Origin: an uncultured Sphingomonas sp.
Lineage (GTDB): Bacteria; Pseudomonadota; Alphaproteobacteria; Sphingomonadales; Sphingomonadaceae
DNA length: 64,000 bases
Direction of reading: 5' to 3'
Assembly (NCBI GenBank): GCA_913775315.1
Contig: CAJYIX010000010.1
Location: 124,001 to 188,000, forward strand
Positions 48,322-57,315 of this stretch are shown here, in pieces (position 1 is the stretch's first letter; each line of letters begins with the position of its first letter). The position numbers and the translations under genes are program-made. The notes below the pieces were generated by a model. It was given only the letters and a program-made list of their open reading frames with translations. It was not told the DNA's origin and did not search any database.

Positions 48322-49470
48322 ATGTCTGATCTGTCGAGCGATATGAACGAACCGACCGCGCAAAAGGCTTCTTTCCTTCGTACCCGCCAGTTCCTGATCC
48401 ATGACGGCCGCAAGGCGCGCCGCGTGTCGATCAGCCCGGTCCAGCAGATGCTGACGGTCGGCGCGGCGGCGATGACGCTTTCGCTGACCGGCTATGGCGC
48501 GGTGCAGGCGACCACTGCCCCCACCGGCAAGGTCGAGGCGATGCAGGCCGAGGTCGCAAAGATGCGCGCCGACGTCGCCGCCGTCCGCGAAGCCGCCAAG
48601 GTCCACGCCGCCCGCGTCGAGAAGCGCCAAGCGCTGATCGCCGCCGTGCTGAGCGGCAAGGGCAGCCCCGACGAGCTCGCCGATTTGGCCGAAGCGCCCC
48701 GCGCGAAGGCGGAGGCCGCCGCCGCTCAGATTCTCGCCCCGCTGAACAAGGTCGAGGCTCGCCAGGTCGAGTTCGCGATGGCCGCGCGCGAGGCGACCGA
48801 TGCCCGCGCCGCCGCCACCGCCCGCCAGCTCAAGAAGCTGGGTGTGAAGCCCGAGCGTGTTCTCGCTCGCGCGGGCATGGGTGGCCCCTTCCTGCCGCTC
48901 GACAGCAAGGAAGGCGCCGCGGCCGCCGCCGAGGTGAACGCCGACGCGCAGTTTCGCTCGCTGTTCCAGAGCTGGAAGAAGCTAGACACGCTCGAGCAGG
49001 CGGTGATCTCGATCCCGTCGCTTCAGCCCGTCGACAACATCTCGCTCACCTCGAGCTTCGGCGTCCGTTCCGACCCGTTCCGCGGCACCGCGGCGATGCA
49101 TGCCGGCGTCGACATTCCCGGCCCGATCGGCACGCCGGTCTATGCCACCGCAGACGGCGTCGTCCGCCGCGCCGAGCGGGCGGGCGCCTATGGCAATCTG
49201 GTCGAGATCAATCACGGCAAGGGCATCGAGACGCGCTACGGCCATCTCAGCCGGATCATGATTGGCGACAATGTCCGCGTGAAGCGCGGGCAACTTATCG
49301 GCCTGATGGGCTCGACCGGCCGTTCGACCGGCAGCCACCTGCATTACGAGGTCCGGATCGACGGCCGCCCCGTCAATCCGCTTCCCTATATGCAGACCGC
49401 CGACGTTCTGCTAGGCGCGCAGGACAAGGCGCTGCGCCAGCGCGGCGCGATGGGCGGCCCGGCCAAGTAA
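48322..49470 (+). CDS. M23 family metallopeptidase (LytM-type peptidoglycan hydrolase)
   Basis: About 382 residues from ATG 48322; the upstream frame is Arg-rich and unlikely. It has a cytoplasmic N-terminus, one TM anchor (about residues 46-64), a coiled-coil region (about 70-190), and a C-terminal M23 domain with zinc motifs intact: MHAGVDIPGP (HxxxD), YGHLSRI and GSHLHYEV (HxH). All metal ligands are present, so it is probably an active endopeptidase acting in cell separation or elongation, unlike degenerate EnvC/NlpD activators. Confidence 0.92.
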   Translation: MSDLSSDMNEPTAQKASFLRTRQFLIHDGRKARRVSISPVQQMLTVGAAAMTLSLTGYGAVQATTAPTGKVEAMQAEVAKMRADVAAVREAAKVHAARVEKRQALIAAVLSGKGSPDELADLAEAPRAKAEAAAAQILAPLNKVEARQVEFAMAAREATDARAAATARQLKKLGVKPERVLARAGMGGPFLPLDSKEGAAAAAEVNADAQFRSLFQSWKKLDTLEQAVISIPSLQPVDNISLTSSFGVRSDPFRGTAAMHAGVDIPGPIGTPVYATADGVVRRAERAGAYGNLVEINHGKGIETRYGHLSRIMIGDNVRVKRGQLIGLMGSTGRSTGSHLHYEVRIDGRPVNPLPYMQTADVLLGAQDKALRQRGAMGGPAK

Positions 49471-49550
49471 GCCGCCCGACGAGTTTCAGAGGTAGGGGAG
49501 GAGAGGGGTCGTCCATTGATGGCGACCCCCACTTCCCTTATCTCCACCCC

Positions 49551-49895
49551 ATGACCGACACCGCCACCCAGCCCGAGATCGCGCTCAGCGCGTCCGCCGC
49601 CGCTCGCGTCGCCGCGATCGCCGAGCGCCAGAAAAAGCCGGCGATCCTGAGGCTTTCGGTCGAGGGGGGTGGCTGTTCGGGCTTCCAGTACCGCTTCGGC
49701 CTTGCCGACACGATCGAGGGTGACGACAGCGTCGCCGAGACGGCGGGCGTCCGGTTGGTGGTCGATCCGGTCAGCCTCGATCTCGTCCGTGGGGCAGAGG
49801 TCGATTTCGTCGAGTCGCTCGGCGGCGCGGCGTTCCGAGTGACCAATCCGCAGGCCGCGTCGGGCTGTGGCTGCGGCACCAGCTTCTCGGTCTGA
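49551..49895 (+). CDS. erpA: Iron-sulfur cluster insertion protein, A-type carrier
   Basis: 114 residues. The three cluster-binding cysteines are present: one in GGGCSGFQYRF and two in the C-terminal SGCGCGTSF. A-type carriers deliver Fe-S clusters to apo-enzymes; ErpA or IscA cannot be separated with certainty from sequence alone. It is followed 7 bp later by xthA. Confidence 0.92.
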   Translation: MTDTATQPEIALSASAAARVAAIAERQKKPAILRLSVEGGGCSGFQYRFGLADTIEGDDSVAETAGVRLVVDPVSLDLVRGAEVDFVESLGGAAFRVTNPQAASGCGCGTSFSV

Positions 49896-49902
49896 CGCGC
49901 GC

Positions 49903-50673
49903 GTGAAGATCGTCAGCTACAACGTCAACGGCATCAAGGCTCGGCTCCCCCGCCTCCTTGAATATCTTGAGGAGCAGGCGCCCGACGTGGTGTGCCTTCA
50001 GGAACTCAAGTCCAGCGACGAGACCTTTCCCGAGGCCGATATCCGCGCGGCCGGATACGGCGCCGTTTGGCACGGGCAAAAGGGGTTCAACGGCGTTGCG
50101 ATCCTCGCCAAGGGTAACGACCCCGTCGAACGCAAGCGCGGGCTGGCGGGCGAGCCGGAGGACGAGCACAGCCGTTATGTCGAGGCCGAGGTGAACGGTG
50201 TCGTCATCGCCTCGATCTACCTGCCCAACGGCAATCCGGTGCCCGGCCCCAAGTTCGATTACAAGCTGCGCTGGATCGAGCGGCTGTCGGCCCACGCGCT
50301 CGATCTGCTGGCAGAAGAGAAGCCCGTCGTGCTCGCCGGCGACTATAACGTCATTCCCAATGACGACGACACCTTCTCGGTCCGGGCGATGGAAAGCGAC
50401 GCGCTGATGCAGCCGGAGTCGAGGCAAGGCTATCGCCAGTTGCTGGCACAGGGTTGGACCGACGCGCTGCGCACCCGCTATCCGAGCGGCGGGGTCTGGA
50501 CGTTCTGGGACTATCAGGCGGGCGCCTGGCAGCGCGATGCGGGCTTTCGCATCGACCATCTGCTGCTCAGCCCCACCGCGGCCGATCGCCTTGCCGATGC
50601 CGGCGTCGACAAGGCGTATCGCGGCCGCGAAAAGGCGAGCGACCATGCACCGACCTGGGTCAGCCTGCGCTGA
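49903..50673 (+). CDS. xthA: Exodeoxyribonuclease III
   Basis: 256 residues from a GTG (VKIVSYNVNGIKARL). EEP-superfamily catalytic residues are visible: Asn7, Glu34 in CLQELKSSDE, the GDYNVIPND loop and the C-terminal SDHAPTW. It is an AP endonuclease and 3'-exonuclease in base-excision repair. Confidence 0.95.
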   Translation: MKIVSYNVNGIKARLPRLLEYLEEQAPDVVCLQELKSSDETFPEADIRAAGYGAVWHGQKGFNGVAILAKGNDPVERKRGLAGEPEDEHSRYVEAEVNGVVIASIYLPNGNPVPGPKFDYKLRWIERLSAHALDLLAEEKPVVLAGDYNVIPNDDDTFSVRAMESDALMQPESRQGYRQLLAQGWTDALRTRYPSGGVWTFWDYQAGAWQRDAGFRIDHLLLSPTAADRLADAGVDKAYRGREKASDHAPTWVSLR

Positions 50674-50736
50674 GAATTAACGCTTCCGGAGCGTCTGCCC
50701 GCTAGACCATGCGCCGAGCGATCGACGGGGCGGTGC

Positions 50737-51924
50737 ATGGAAGCGGGCGGATACGGACTGGCGGCGAATGTCGGCGTGGCGCTGTTGTTCGCGCTCAGCT
50801 TTGCGGCGATCGCGATCACCGACCCGGGACAGCGCCATGCGCGGCGATTCGCTGCCGCGTATCTGATCGGCATGCTGACGCCGATCTGTGAGCTGCTCGT
50901 CCGCTATACCGATCTGCCGGGCCTGTTCTCGATCGTCGGCTATGCGGCGTTCCTCGCTTCGATGGTGTTCACCGCGCACAGCGTCGCGACCTTTCATGGC
51001 GAGCGCAGCCCGCGGCGATTGCTGATCGGCCTGTTCGTCGGCGGGGTGGCGATCCGCATCATGATCCATGGGGGCCAGCGGGACTGGCTGCCCTATGAGC
51101 TTGCCTATCAGATGCCGTTCGCGCTGGCGTTGTTCGCAGCCGCCTGGGCCGCGTCGCGGGCACGGCCGCGGCGGCTGCTGACGACGGCGCTGGCGATCGA
51201 CTTCGCGCTGGTCGCGCTCCATTTTCCGATCAAGGCGGTTGCCTCGACCTGGCTCGGGTCGGGCGCGACCGCGCGCGACTATGCCTCCAGCAACTATGCG
51301 GTGCTGTCACAGGCGGCGACGGGGCTTTTGCTGACCTCGGTCGGGCTGATCCTGCTGCTGCTGGTGCACGAGGCGTCGGTGCTGCGTTCGCGCAGCGAGG
51401 CGAACAGCGATCCGCTGACGGGCCTCGACAACCGGCGCGGCCTGTTCGCGCGGCTGGCCCCGATCCTGGCCGATGCCGACCGGGACGGAATGCCGGTGCA
51501 GGTGGTCCTCTTTGATCTGGACACGTTCAAGGCGATCAACGATCGCTTCGGCCATGCCGAGGGGGACCGGGTGATCGCCGGTTTCGGTGCGATCCTGCGC
51601 GCGCACCTGCCACAGGGCGCGGTCGCGGCGCGGATGGGCGGCGAGGAGTTCGCCGTGATGGTGCCGGGCATCACCCTCGACAGCGGGTGGCGGCTGGCCG
51701 AGCGGATTCGCCACGCGGCCGAACGGGCGGGCGGGGCCGGGATCGCCTTTACCGTCAGCGGCGGCGTCGCGACACGCGCGCCGGGCCTGGCGATCGAGCC
51801 GGTCCTCGCGCGTGCCGACGCCGCGCTCTACGGCGCGAAAGCGCAGGGACGGAACCGCGTGGTGCGCGCCTCGACCGAGCCCGAACGCGCGGCGGCGATC
51901 ATGATGCTGGACCGCGCAAGCTGA
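50737..51924 (+). CDS. Membrane-anchored diguanylate cyclase (GGDEF)
   Basis: 395 residues. Six to seven N-terminal hydrophobic helices (about 8-215) form an uncharacterised sensor, followed by a GGDEF domain (about 228-380) beginning DPLTGLDNRRGLFARL. The active site reads RMGGEEFAVM (GGEEF, competent). The RxxD product-inhibition site normally five residues before it is missing, so feedback inhibition is probably absent. It makes c-di-GMP. Confidence 0.93.
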   Translation: MEAGGYGLAANVGVALLFALSFAAIAITDPGQRHARRFAAAYLIGMLTPICELLVRYTDLPGLFSIVGYAAFLASMVFTAHSVATFHGERSPRRLLIGLFVGGVAIRIMIHGGQRDWLPYELAYQMPFALALFAAAWAASRARPRRLLTTALAIDFALVALHFPIKAVASTWLGSGATARDYASSNYAVLSQAATGLLLTSVGLILLLLVHEASVLRSRSEANSDPLTGLDNRRGLFARLAPILADADRDGMPVQVVLFDLDTFKAINDRFGHAEGDRVIAGFGAILRAHLPQGAVAARMGGEEFAVMVPGITLDSGWRLAERIRHAAERAGGAGIAFTVSGGVATRAPGLAIEPVLARADAALYGAKAQGRNRVVRASTEPERAAAIMMLDRAS

Positions 51925-52093
51925 GCCCGGCGAAATTTCCCGACCCTTGGCAAAAACCGCCGACTACATGTGTAATCGACAATCTGCCCGCTCGTAAGTT
52001 ATTGTATTTAGGTTCGCCGGTGTCTGGCACGACTAATGCACTCTTCCGAACGTCGCCTGCCCCCGTGGCGACGCCAAGTGGAGGAGGACCCCA

Positions 52094-52324
52094 ATGTCGA
52101 TCATCGCTATCGCCGCACTCTCGCTCGGTTTCGCCGCTCCGGCGGTTGCCGAGGACCCCAAGCCCGCCGAAGCGCGGCCTTCTGCGGCCGCTGCCGCCTA
52201 TCAGCCGTCGGACGCGACCCGTGTCTGCATCAAGGGTAAGATCACGGGCTCGATCCTGCCGCTGACTGTCTGTGACACGATGAAGGGCTGGAAGGCCAGG
52301 GGCGTCGACCCGTTCAAGCGCTGA
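52094..52324 (+). CDS. Small exported protein of unknown function
   Basis: 76 residues with a very strong ribosome-binding site (GGAGGAGG 6 bp before the ATG). The signal peptide ends near AVAEDP. A short Pro/Ala linker precedes a compact domain with two cysteines (VCIKGKITGSILPLTVCDTM) that can form one disulfide. No known fold is recognised. It stands alone after an AT-richer 169-bp upstream gap (51925-52093), suggesting its own strong promoter. Confidence 0.75.
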   Translation: MSIIAIAALSLGFAAPAVAEDPKPAEARPSAAAAAYQPSDATRVCIKGKITGSILPLTVCDTMKGWKARGVDPFKR

Positions 52325-52337
52325 CGCCCGTCTTGCC

Positions 52338-52362
52338 GCTCCGGGGCCGCGCGCCCCGGAGC
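52338..52362. terminator. Terminator hairpin between convergent genes
   Basis: GCTCCGGGGC (52338-52347) pairs perfectly with GCCCCGGAGC (52353-52362). It lies between two facing stop codons; a weak T run (TTTTT) occurs further on at 52377. Confidence 0.7.
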
Positions 52363-52369
52363 CGGCGGA

Positions 52370-53515
52370 TCAAAGATTTTTGCCGAAGATCGTGTAGCGC
52401 TTGTTGATCCGGCTCTGGATCGCATCGGCGATCGCGATCATCCCCTGATTGTCGTCGAGGATCCAGCCGATCTCGCCGCGCGTCGCACCGTAATGCGCGA
52501 CCGAATCGCGGCGGATATATTCGATCATCATGAAGGCGAGCTGGCTCGCCATGCGCGATGCCTGGAGCCGCTTGACCACGCCCATCAGCGGCACGCGCAT
52601 CGTCCTGGCCTTGGGCTTGCGCAGCCAGAGCAGCAGCTTGGCCCAGCCGAAGGGGAGGAGGCTGCCGTTGAGCGGCGCCACCGCCTCGTTGAGGTCGGGC
52701 AGGGTAATCATGAACGCCACCGGCTCGCCGTCGAGTTCGGCGATGCGGATGAGGTCGTTGAAGACGATCGGCTTCAGCTTCTTGCCGACATCGTCGATCT
52801 CGGGCTGGGTCAGCGGCACGAAGCCCCAATTGTCGCCCCAGGCGTCGTTGAGAATGCCGAGGATGATCGCCGCTTCCTCGGCGAACTTCGATTTGTCGAC
52901 CTGGCGGATGCGGATGCGCTTGTTCTTCTCGCCCGCCGCGACGATGCGCTGGACGATCGGCGGAAATTCCTGGCTGATGTCGAGGTCGTAGGTGACCAGT
53001 TCCTTGGCCGAGGTATAGCCGGCCGCCTCGATCCATTCGCGATAGTCCGACTTGTTATGACCCATCAGCACCGTCGGCGGATGGTCGAAGCCATCGGTGA
53101 GCAGACCCGGCTGTTCCCAGATCGACAGGCTGATCGGCCCGAGGACGCGGGTCATCCCCTTGCCGCGCAGCCACGTCTCCGCCGTGGCGATCAGCGCGGC
53201 GGCGACCTCGCCATCCTCGGCCTCGAGCAGGCCCCACTGGCCGCAGCCGGGGCCGAAGCCCTTGTCCGCGGGCATGGTGAGCGCCAGCGTGTCGATATGC
53301 GCCGAGATCCGCCCGACGATCTTGCCGCTCCGCTCGGCGAGGAAAAGCTGGCCCTCGGCATGACTGAACCAGCCGTTCTTGGCCGGGCTGATCGTCTCCG
53401 CCACTTCCTGGCGGAGCGGCGGGACCCAGTTCGGATCGTCGGCGTTCAGCCGATAGGCGATGTCGATGAAGGCGCGGGTATCGGCCTTGGTGGCGACGGG
53501 GCGGACCTGGATCAT
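52370..53515 (-). CDS. GNAT-fold N-acetyltransferase-like protein
   Basis: 381 residues. The N-terminal part (about 1-160) looks like an acetyl-CoA-binding GNAT domain (FLAERSGKIVGRISAHID, AETWLRGKGMTRVLGP); the C-terminal half repeats a GNAT-like pattern (GEPVAFMITLPDLNEAV, SQLAFMMIEYIRR). Relatives are often labelled dATP pyrophosphohydrolase, for which I see no motif support. The substrate is unknown. It is divergent from the desaturase gene. Confidence 0.75.
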   Translation of the reverse strand: MIQVRPVATKADTRAFIDIAYRLNADDPNWVPPLRQEVAETISPAKNGWFSHAEGQLFLAERSGKIVGRISAHIDTLALTMPADKGFGPGCGQWGLLEAEDGEVAAALIATAETWLRGKGMTRVLGPISLSIWEQPGLLTDGFDHPPTVLMGHNKSDYREWIEAAGYTSAKELVTYDLDISQEFPPIVQRIVAAGEKNKRIRIRQVDKSKFAEEAAIILGILNDAWGDNWGFVPLTQPEIDDVGKKLKPIVFNDLIRIAELDGEPVAFMITLPDLNEAVAPLNGSLLPFGWAKLLLWLRKPKARTMRVPLMGVVKRLQASRMASQLAFMMIEYIRRDSVAHYGATRGEIGWILDDNQGMIAIADAIQSRINKRYTIFGKNL

Positions 53516-53598
53516 GGCCGCTTCACGTCCTCCCGCAGCGGTCCGCTGTCAAGCGTCCGAACGCGGGCAATTGCACGCCAACATATAGCCACTATCTC

Positions 53599-54717
53599 AT
53601 GCCAATGCCTGCGACCATGAACATGTTGTCTGTGACCCAGATCGATGCGAGCGGCGTCGCTTCGCGGCGGATGGCCGCGCCGGCGCGTGACCGGCTCGCC
53701 GAGGACAAGGCGATGCTGCGCACCGCCGCCGAACTGACGCGCGACCTGCTCAAGCCGCGACCGGCGATCTACTGGACCGACCTGATCGCGTCGAGCGTGG
53801 TCGGCTACGGCGCGCTGCTGGCTTCGATGACGCTTGCTTCGACGGGCTGGGCCGTGGCGGCGTTCGTCGTCGCGGTGCTTGCGCTCTATCGCGCGGCCAG
53901 CTTCATCCACGAGGTCAGCCACATCAAGCATTCGGCGCTGCCGGGCTTTCGCACCGGCTGGAACGCGCTGATCGGCGTGCCGCTGCTTGCGCCGTCGTTC
54001 CTCTATGAGGGCGTGCACAATCTGCATCACCAGCGGACGAAGTACGGCACCGCCGAGGACCCCGAATATCTGCCGCTCGCGCATATGAAGCCGTGGAGCG
54101 TGCCGCTGTTCGTCCTCGTCGCCGCGCTGGCGCCGATCGGCTTTCTGATCCGGTTCGGCATCATGGTGCCGGTGGGGCTGGTGAGCCCGAAGCTGCGCGC
54201 GGAGATTGACGCGCGATTCTCGGCGCTGGCGATCAACCCCGACTTCCGCCGCCGCCCGCTGGAGGGCGAGGCGCTGACGCTGTTCCGCCGTTACGAGCGG
54301 ATGGCGAGCGTGTGGGCGATAGCGCTGGTTGGGCTGACCGTCGTCGGCGTGATCCCGCTCAAGGCGTTCGGCATCTATCTGGCCGCGATCTCGGTCCTGA
54401 TGATCGTTAACCAGGTCCGCACCCTTGTTGCGCATCTGTGGGAGAACGAGGGCGAGGCGATGTCGGTGACCGCGCAGTATCTCGATTCGGTCAACGTGCC
54501 GCCGCCGGGGATGCTGCCCTTCTTGTGGGCGCCGGTGGGTCTGCGCTACCATGCGCTCCACCACCTGCTGCCGGGGCTGCCCTATCACTCGCTGGGCGAG
54601 GCGCATCGCAGGCTGTCGGGCGTGCTGGAGCCGGCCTCGCCCTTCCACGCGGCGAACTATCGCGGGCTGCCTGGGCTGCTGACGCGGCTGGTGAAGGGCA
54701 CGTTCGGCGTCCGCTAA
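53599..54717 (+). CDS. Membrane fatty acid desaturase
   Basis: 372 residues; the ATG is at 53599, with other in-frame ATGs shortly downstream. Four or so TM helices and the three His boxes of the di-iron desaturase/hydroxylase family are visible: HEVSHIKH, HNLHHQRTKYG and LRYHALHHLLP. The conserved residues between boxes 2 and 3 (MPYHSLGEAH-like, here LPYHSLGEAHRRL) are typical of bacterial acyl-lipid desaturases. It could act on membrane or sphingolipid acyl chains. Confidence 0.92.
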   Translation: MPMPATMNMLSVTQIDASGVASRRMAAPARDRLAEDKAMLRTAAELTRDLLKPRPAIYWTDLIASSVVGYGALLASMTLASTGWAVAAFVVAVLALYRAASFIHEVSHIKHSALPGFRTGWNALIGVPLLAPSFLYEGVHNLHHQRTKYGTAEDPEYLPLAHMKPWSVPLFVLVAALAPIGFLIRFGIMVPVGLVSPKLRAEIDARFSALAINPDFRRRPLEGEALTLFRRYERMASVWAIALVGLTVVGVIPLKAFGIYLAAISVLMIVNQVRTLVAHLWENEGEAMSVTAQYLDSVNVPPPGMLPFLWAPVGLRYHALHHLLPGLPYHSLGEAHRRLSGVLEPASPFHAANYRGLPGLLTRLVKGTFGVR

Positions 54718-54723
54718 GCCGTC

Positions 54724-54762
54724 ACTCCGGAGGCGATCCGGAGTCCTTTGTTGAAAACAAAG
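54724..54762 (+). terminator. Two tandem hairpins after the desaturase gene
   Basis: ACTCCGGA-ggcga-TCCGGAGT (54724-54744) and CTTTGTT-gaa-AACAAAG (54746-54762) are perfect hairpins starting 6 bp after the stop codon. Termination or 3'-end protection is likely, although the U-tract is poor. Confidence 0.55.
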
Positions 54763-54764
54763 TT

Positions 54765-54900
54765 GGTTCACGCGGAGGCGCGGAGATGTGGCGATCTCTG
54801 CCGCGGAGCGGCTCAAGCGGCTGCTGCGTTCGCCTGCGGGAGGCCTGCGAAAGCCGCTATGCGGCAGTGATCAAGACTTCTCCGCGCCTCCGCGTAAACC
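54765..54900. repeat. 136-bp unit bounded by 22-bp inverted repeats, possible MITE-like element
   Basis: GGTTCACGCGGAGGCGCGGAGA (54765-54786; first 20 bases GGTTCACGCGGAGGCGCGGA) recurs in inverted orientation at 54879-54900 with a single mismatch. The 92-bp interior codes for nothing convincing and contains short palindromes. No transposase is encoded. Together with the neighbouring palindromes this is a repeat patch in the desaturase-lptG gap. Confidence 0.55.
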
Positions 54901-54918
54901 CGGCTCTTATCAATCGGG

Positions 54919-54939
54919 ACCCCGGATCAGGTCCGGGGT
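54919..54939. repeat. Palindromic repeat ACCCCGGATC...GTCCGGGGT
   Basis: ACCCCGGA (54919-54926) and TCCGGGGT (54932-54939) pair around TCAGG. The arms resemble those of the repeat at 35108 in having an ACCCCGG/CCGGGGT stem with a different loop. It lies 7 bp before the lptG stop on the opposite side and can act as its terminator hairpin. Confidence 0.6.
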
Positions 54940-54945
54940 GACGGA

Positions 54946-56046
54946 TTATTCTTCGGTCCGTACCAGCACCGCTTCGCCGATCAGGAAGAACAGCAGGAAC
55001 GGCGCCCAGGCGGCGAGGAACGGCGGGTAGGCGCCAAGATTGCCCATCGCCAGCGCGAAATTGTCGGCGACGAAATAGGCGAAGCCCAGCGCCATGCCGA
55101 TCACCGCGCGGACGAACAGCTTGCCCGACCGCGCGACGCCGAACGCCGCGACCGCGCCGAGCAGCGGCATCAGTACCGACGACAGCGGCCCGGACAGCTT
55201 GTGCCACAGCGCCCCCTCCAGCGCCTTGGTCGGGCGACCGGCGGTGTCGAGTTCGTCGATCGCGCTCTTCAGCTCGCCGAACGGCAGGCCGTCGGCATTG
55301 ACGCTGGCCAGCGTGAACTGGTCGGGGCTGATCCCGTCGCCGATATGGGTCGTGCCGAGCGCCTCGACCTTGCCGGCATTCACGTCGAAGCGGCGCGCGC
55401 CCTCGACCCGCCAGCCCTGACCCTCGCGCACGCCCTTGGTCGCGGTCAGGACCGAGCGGAGGGTACCGCCCTCCCGCACGAACAGCGTGATCCCGGCGAT
55501 CTGCACCGCCGCCCCGCGCCCGACGGCCAGGCGGACGTTCATCAGGTTGTTGCCCTCCCGCACCCAGACGTTGGTGCGGTTGCCGCGATCGACGGGGAGG
55601 GGGCCGTAGTCCACGTCCTGCCACGCATCGAGCGTGGCGGTCGCGCGCGTGACGATGCGTTCGTTGAAGACGAAGCTGACCGCCGCCACACCCAGCGCCG
55701 CGACGATCAGCGGTGCCAGCACCTGATGTGCGGACAGCCCCGCCGCCTTCATCGAGATGACTTCGCTGTTCTGGTTGAGCGTCGACAGCGTGATGATCGT
55801 GCCGAGCAGGACCGAGAAGGGCAGGAACCGGGCGATGATCTCCGGCGTCCGCAGGCTGACGTAGCGCAGCACCTCGCCCTGACCGTTGCCGGCAACGGCC
55901 AGAATCCGCCCGCTTTCGGAGAGCAGATCGAGCGCCTGAAGGACGAGCACCAGCGCCGCGAGGATCGCGAAGCTGCGCGTCAGGAACATCTTGCCCATGT
56001 AGAGCGTGACGGTCCGCGACGGGAAGAAGCTGGTCGCGCCGCTCAT
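54946..56046 (-). CDS. lptG: LPS export ABC transporter permease LptG
   Basis: 366 residues from the ATG overlapping the lptF stop (ATGA); the longer open frame upstream is spurious. Six TM helices flank a periplasmic beta-jellyroll. N-terminal SRTVTLYMGKMFLTRSFAILAAL and the helix LPFSVLLGTIITLSTLNQNSEVISMKAAGLS match YjgP/YjgQ permeases. With LptF and the LptB ATPase (not here) it extracts lipid from the inner membrane. In sphingomonads, which are known for glycosphingolipids instead of LPS, the cargo may be different. Confidence 0.92.
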   Translation of the reverse strand: MSGATSFFPSRTVTLYMGKMFLTRSFAILAALVLVLQALDLLSESGRILAVAGNGQGEVLRYVSLRTPEIIARFLPFSVLLGTIITLSTLNQNSEVISMKAAGLSAHQVLAPLIVAALGVAAVSFVFNERIVTRATATLDAWQDVDYGPLPVDRGNRTNVWVREGNNLMNVRLAVGRGAAVQIAGITLFVREGGTLRSVLTATKGVREGQGWRVEGARRFDVNAGKVEALGTTHIGDGISPDQFTLASVNADGLPFGELKSAIDELDTAGRPTKALEGALWHKLSGPLSSVLMPLLGAVAAFGVARSGKLFVRAVIGMALGFAYFVADNFALAMGNLGAYPPFLAAWAPFLLFFLIGEAVLVRTEE

Positions 56047-57233
56047 GCCATGCGCCTCCGGCCGGGCAGGCGGCGGGCGATCGCGCTCGCGATTTTGCCC
56101 ACCCAGCGTTCGAGTGCGGCGATCGGCTGCCCGCCGGGGACATAGGCGGTCTGATAGTACATCCAGATCACCAGCCCGGCGAAGATCGCGAACGGTCCCC
56201 ACAGCGCCAGGATCGGGTCGATCCGGCCGAGGCCGCCCACCGCTTCGCCATATTCGTTCACCTTGTGATACGTCACCAGCATCACGATCGACAGGAACAC
56301 GCCGAGCGCCGAGGACGACCGCTTGGGCGGGATGCCGAGTGCGAGCGCGAGCAGCGGCAGCAGGAACATCGTCGCCACCTCGACCACGCGGAAGTGGAAC
56401 GCGGCGCGGCTGGTGTCGCGAATCTCCTCGGTCACGCGCGGATCCTTGCCTAGCACGACGAGTTCGGGGAGCGTGCGTTCCAAATTGCGGTCGCCGCGCG
56501 CGCGGAACTGGCCGAATTCGGGAAGCGGGATCGGCAGGTCGTGGCTGGTGAAGGTCAGCACCCGCGGCTGGACGAAGCCGGGCGAGTTGTGGACCAGTGC
56601 GCCGCGGGTCAGGCGGAAGATGATCGTGTTGGGATCGTCGGTGCGCAGGAACTGGCCCTTTTCCGCGGTGGCGGCGTACCAACTGCCGTCCTTTGAACGG
56701 AAATGGACGAAGATACCCGACAGATCGGCGCCGCTGTCGCGGCTCTCCTCGATGCGGAGCGTCATCGCGTCGCCGAAATTGGTGAACTCGCCTACCTTGA
56801 TCGACGCGCCGAGTGCGCCGGAGCGCAGCTCGAACCGCAGCTCCTCATAAGCGTAGCGCGCCTTGGGCTGCACATAGCCGACGATGGCCAGATTCAGCGC
56901 GGCGAGCGCGATCGTGTACATGTACGGCACGCGCAGCAGCCGCCCATAGCTCATGCCGACGCCGCGTAGAACGTCGAGCTCGCTTTGCGAGGCCAGCTTG
57001 CGGAAGGCGAGCAGGATGCCGAGGACGAGGCCGATCGGGATGCCGAGGCCCAGATATTCGGGCAGCAGGTTGGCCAGCATCTTCCACACGACCGCCACCG
57101 GACCGCCCTCTGTCGCGACGAAGTCGAACAGGCGCAGCATGCGGTCGAGCACCAGCAGCATCGCCGCGATGATGAGGGTCGAGAACAGCGGCACCGCGAT
57201 CAGGCGGGCCATGTAGCGGTCGATCGAGCCCAT
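56043..57233 (-). CDS. lptF: LPS export ABC transporter permease LptF
   Basis: 396 residues taking ATG 57233 (MGSIDRYMARLIAVPL, the usual LptF start); a GTG at 57272 with GGAG 7 bp upstream would add 13 residues. YjgP/YjgQ family pattern: three TM helices, a periplasmic domain (about 115-260), three more TM helices. RKLASQSELDVLRGVGMSYGRLLR is the conserved coupling-helix region. It is the partner of LptG. Confidence 0.92.
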   Translation of the reverse strand: MGSIDRYMARLIAVPLFSTLIIAAMLLVLDRMLRLFDFVATEGGPVAVVWKMLANLLPEYLGLGIPIGLVLGILLAFRKLASQSELDVLRGVGMSYGRLLRVPYMYTIALAALNLAIVGYVQPKARYAYEELRFELRSGALGASIKVGEFTNFGDAMTLRIEESRDSGADLSGIFVHFRSKDGSWYAATAEKGQFLRTDDPNTIIFRLTRGALVHNSPGFVQPRVLTFTSHDLPIPLPEFGQFRARGDRNLERTLPELVVLGKDPRVTEEIRDTSRAAFHFRVVEVATMFLLPLLALALGIPPKRSSSALGVFLSIVMLVTYHKVNEYGEAVGGLGRIDPILALWGPFAIFAGLVIWMYYQTAYVPGGQPIAALERWVGKIASAIARRLPGRRRMA

Positions 57234-57315
57234 AGAGAGGTCGGCACTGCCTTTCGCGTCGACGCCCGCCACATGGGGGCTCCGCGCCGGCTATAGGGCC
57301 GACCCTGCGCGCTTG

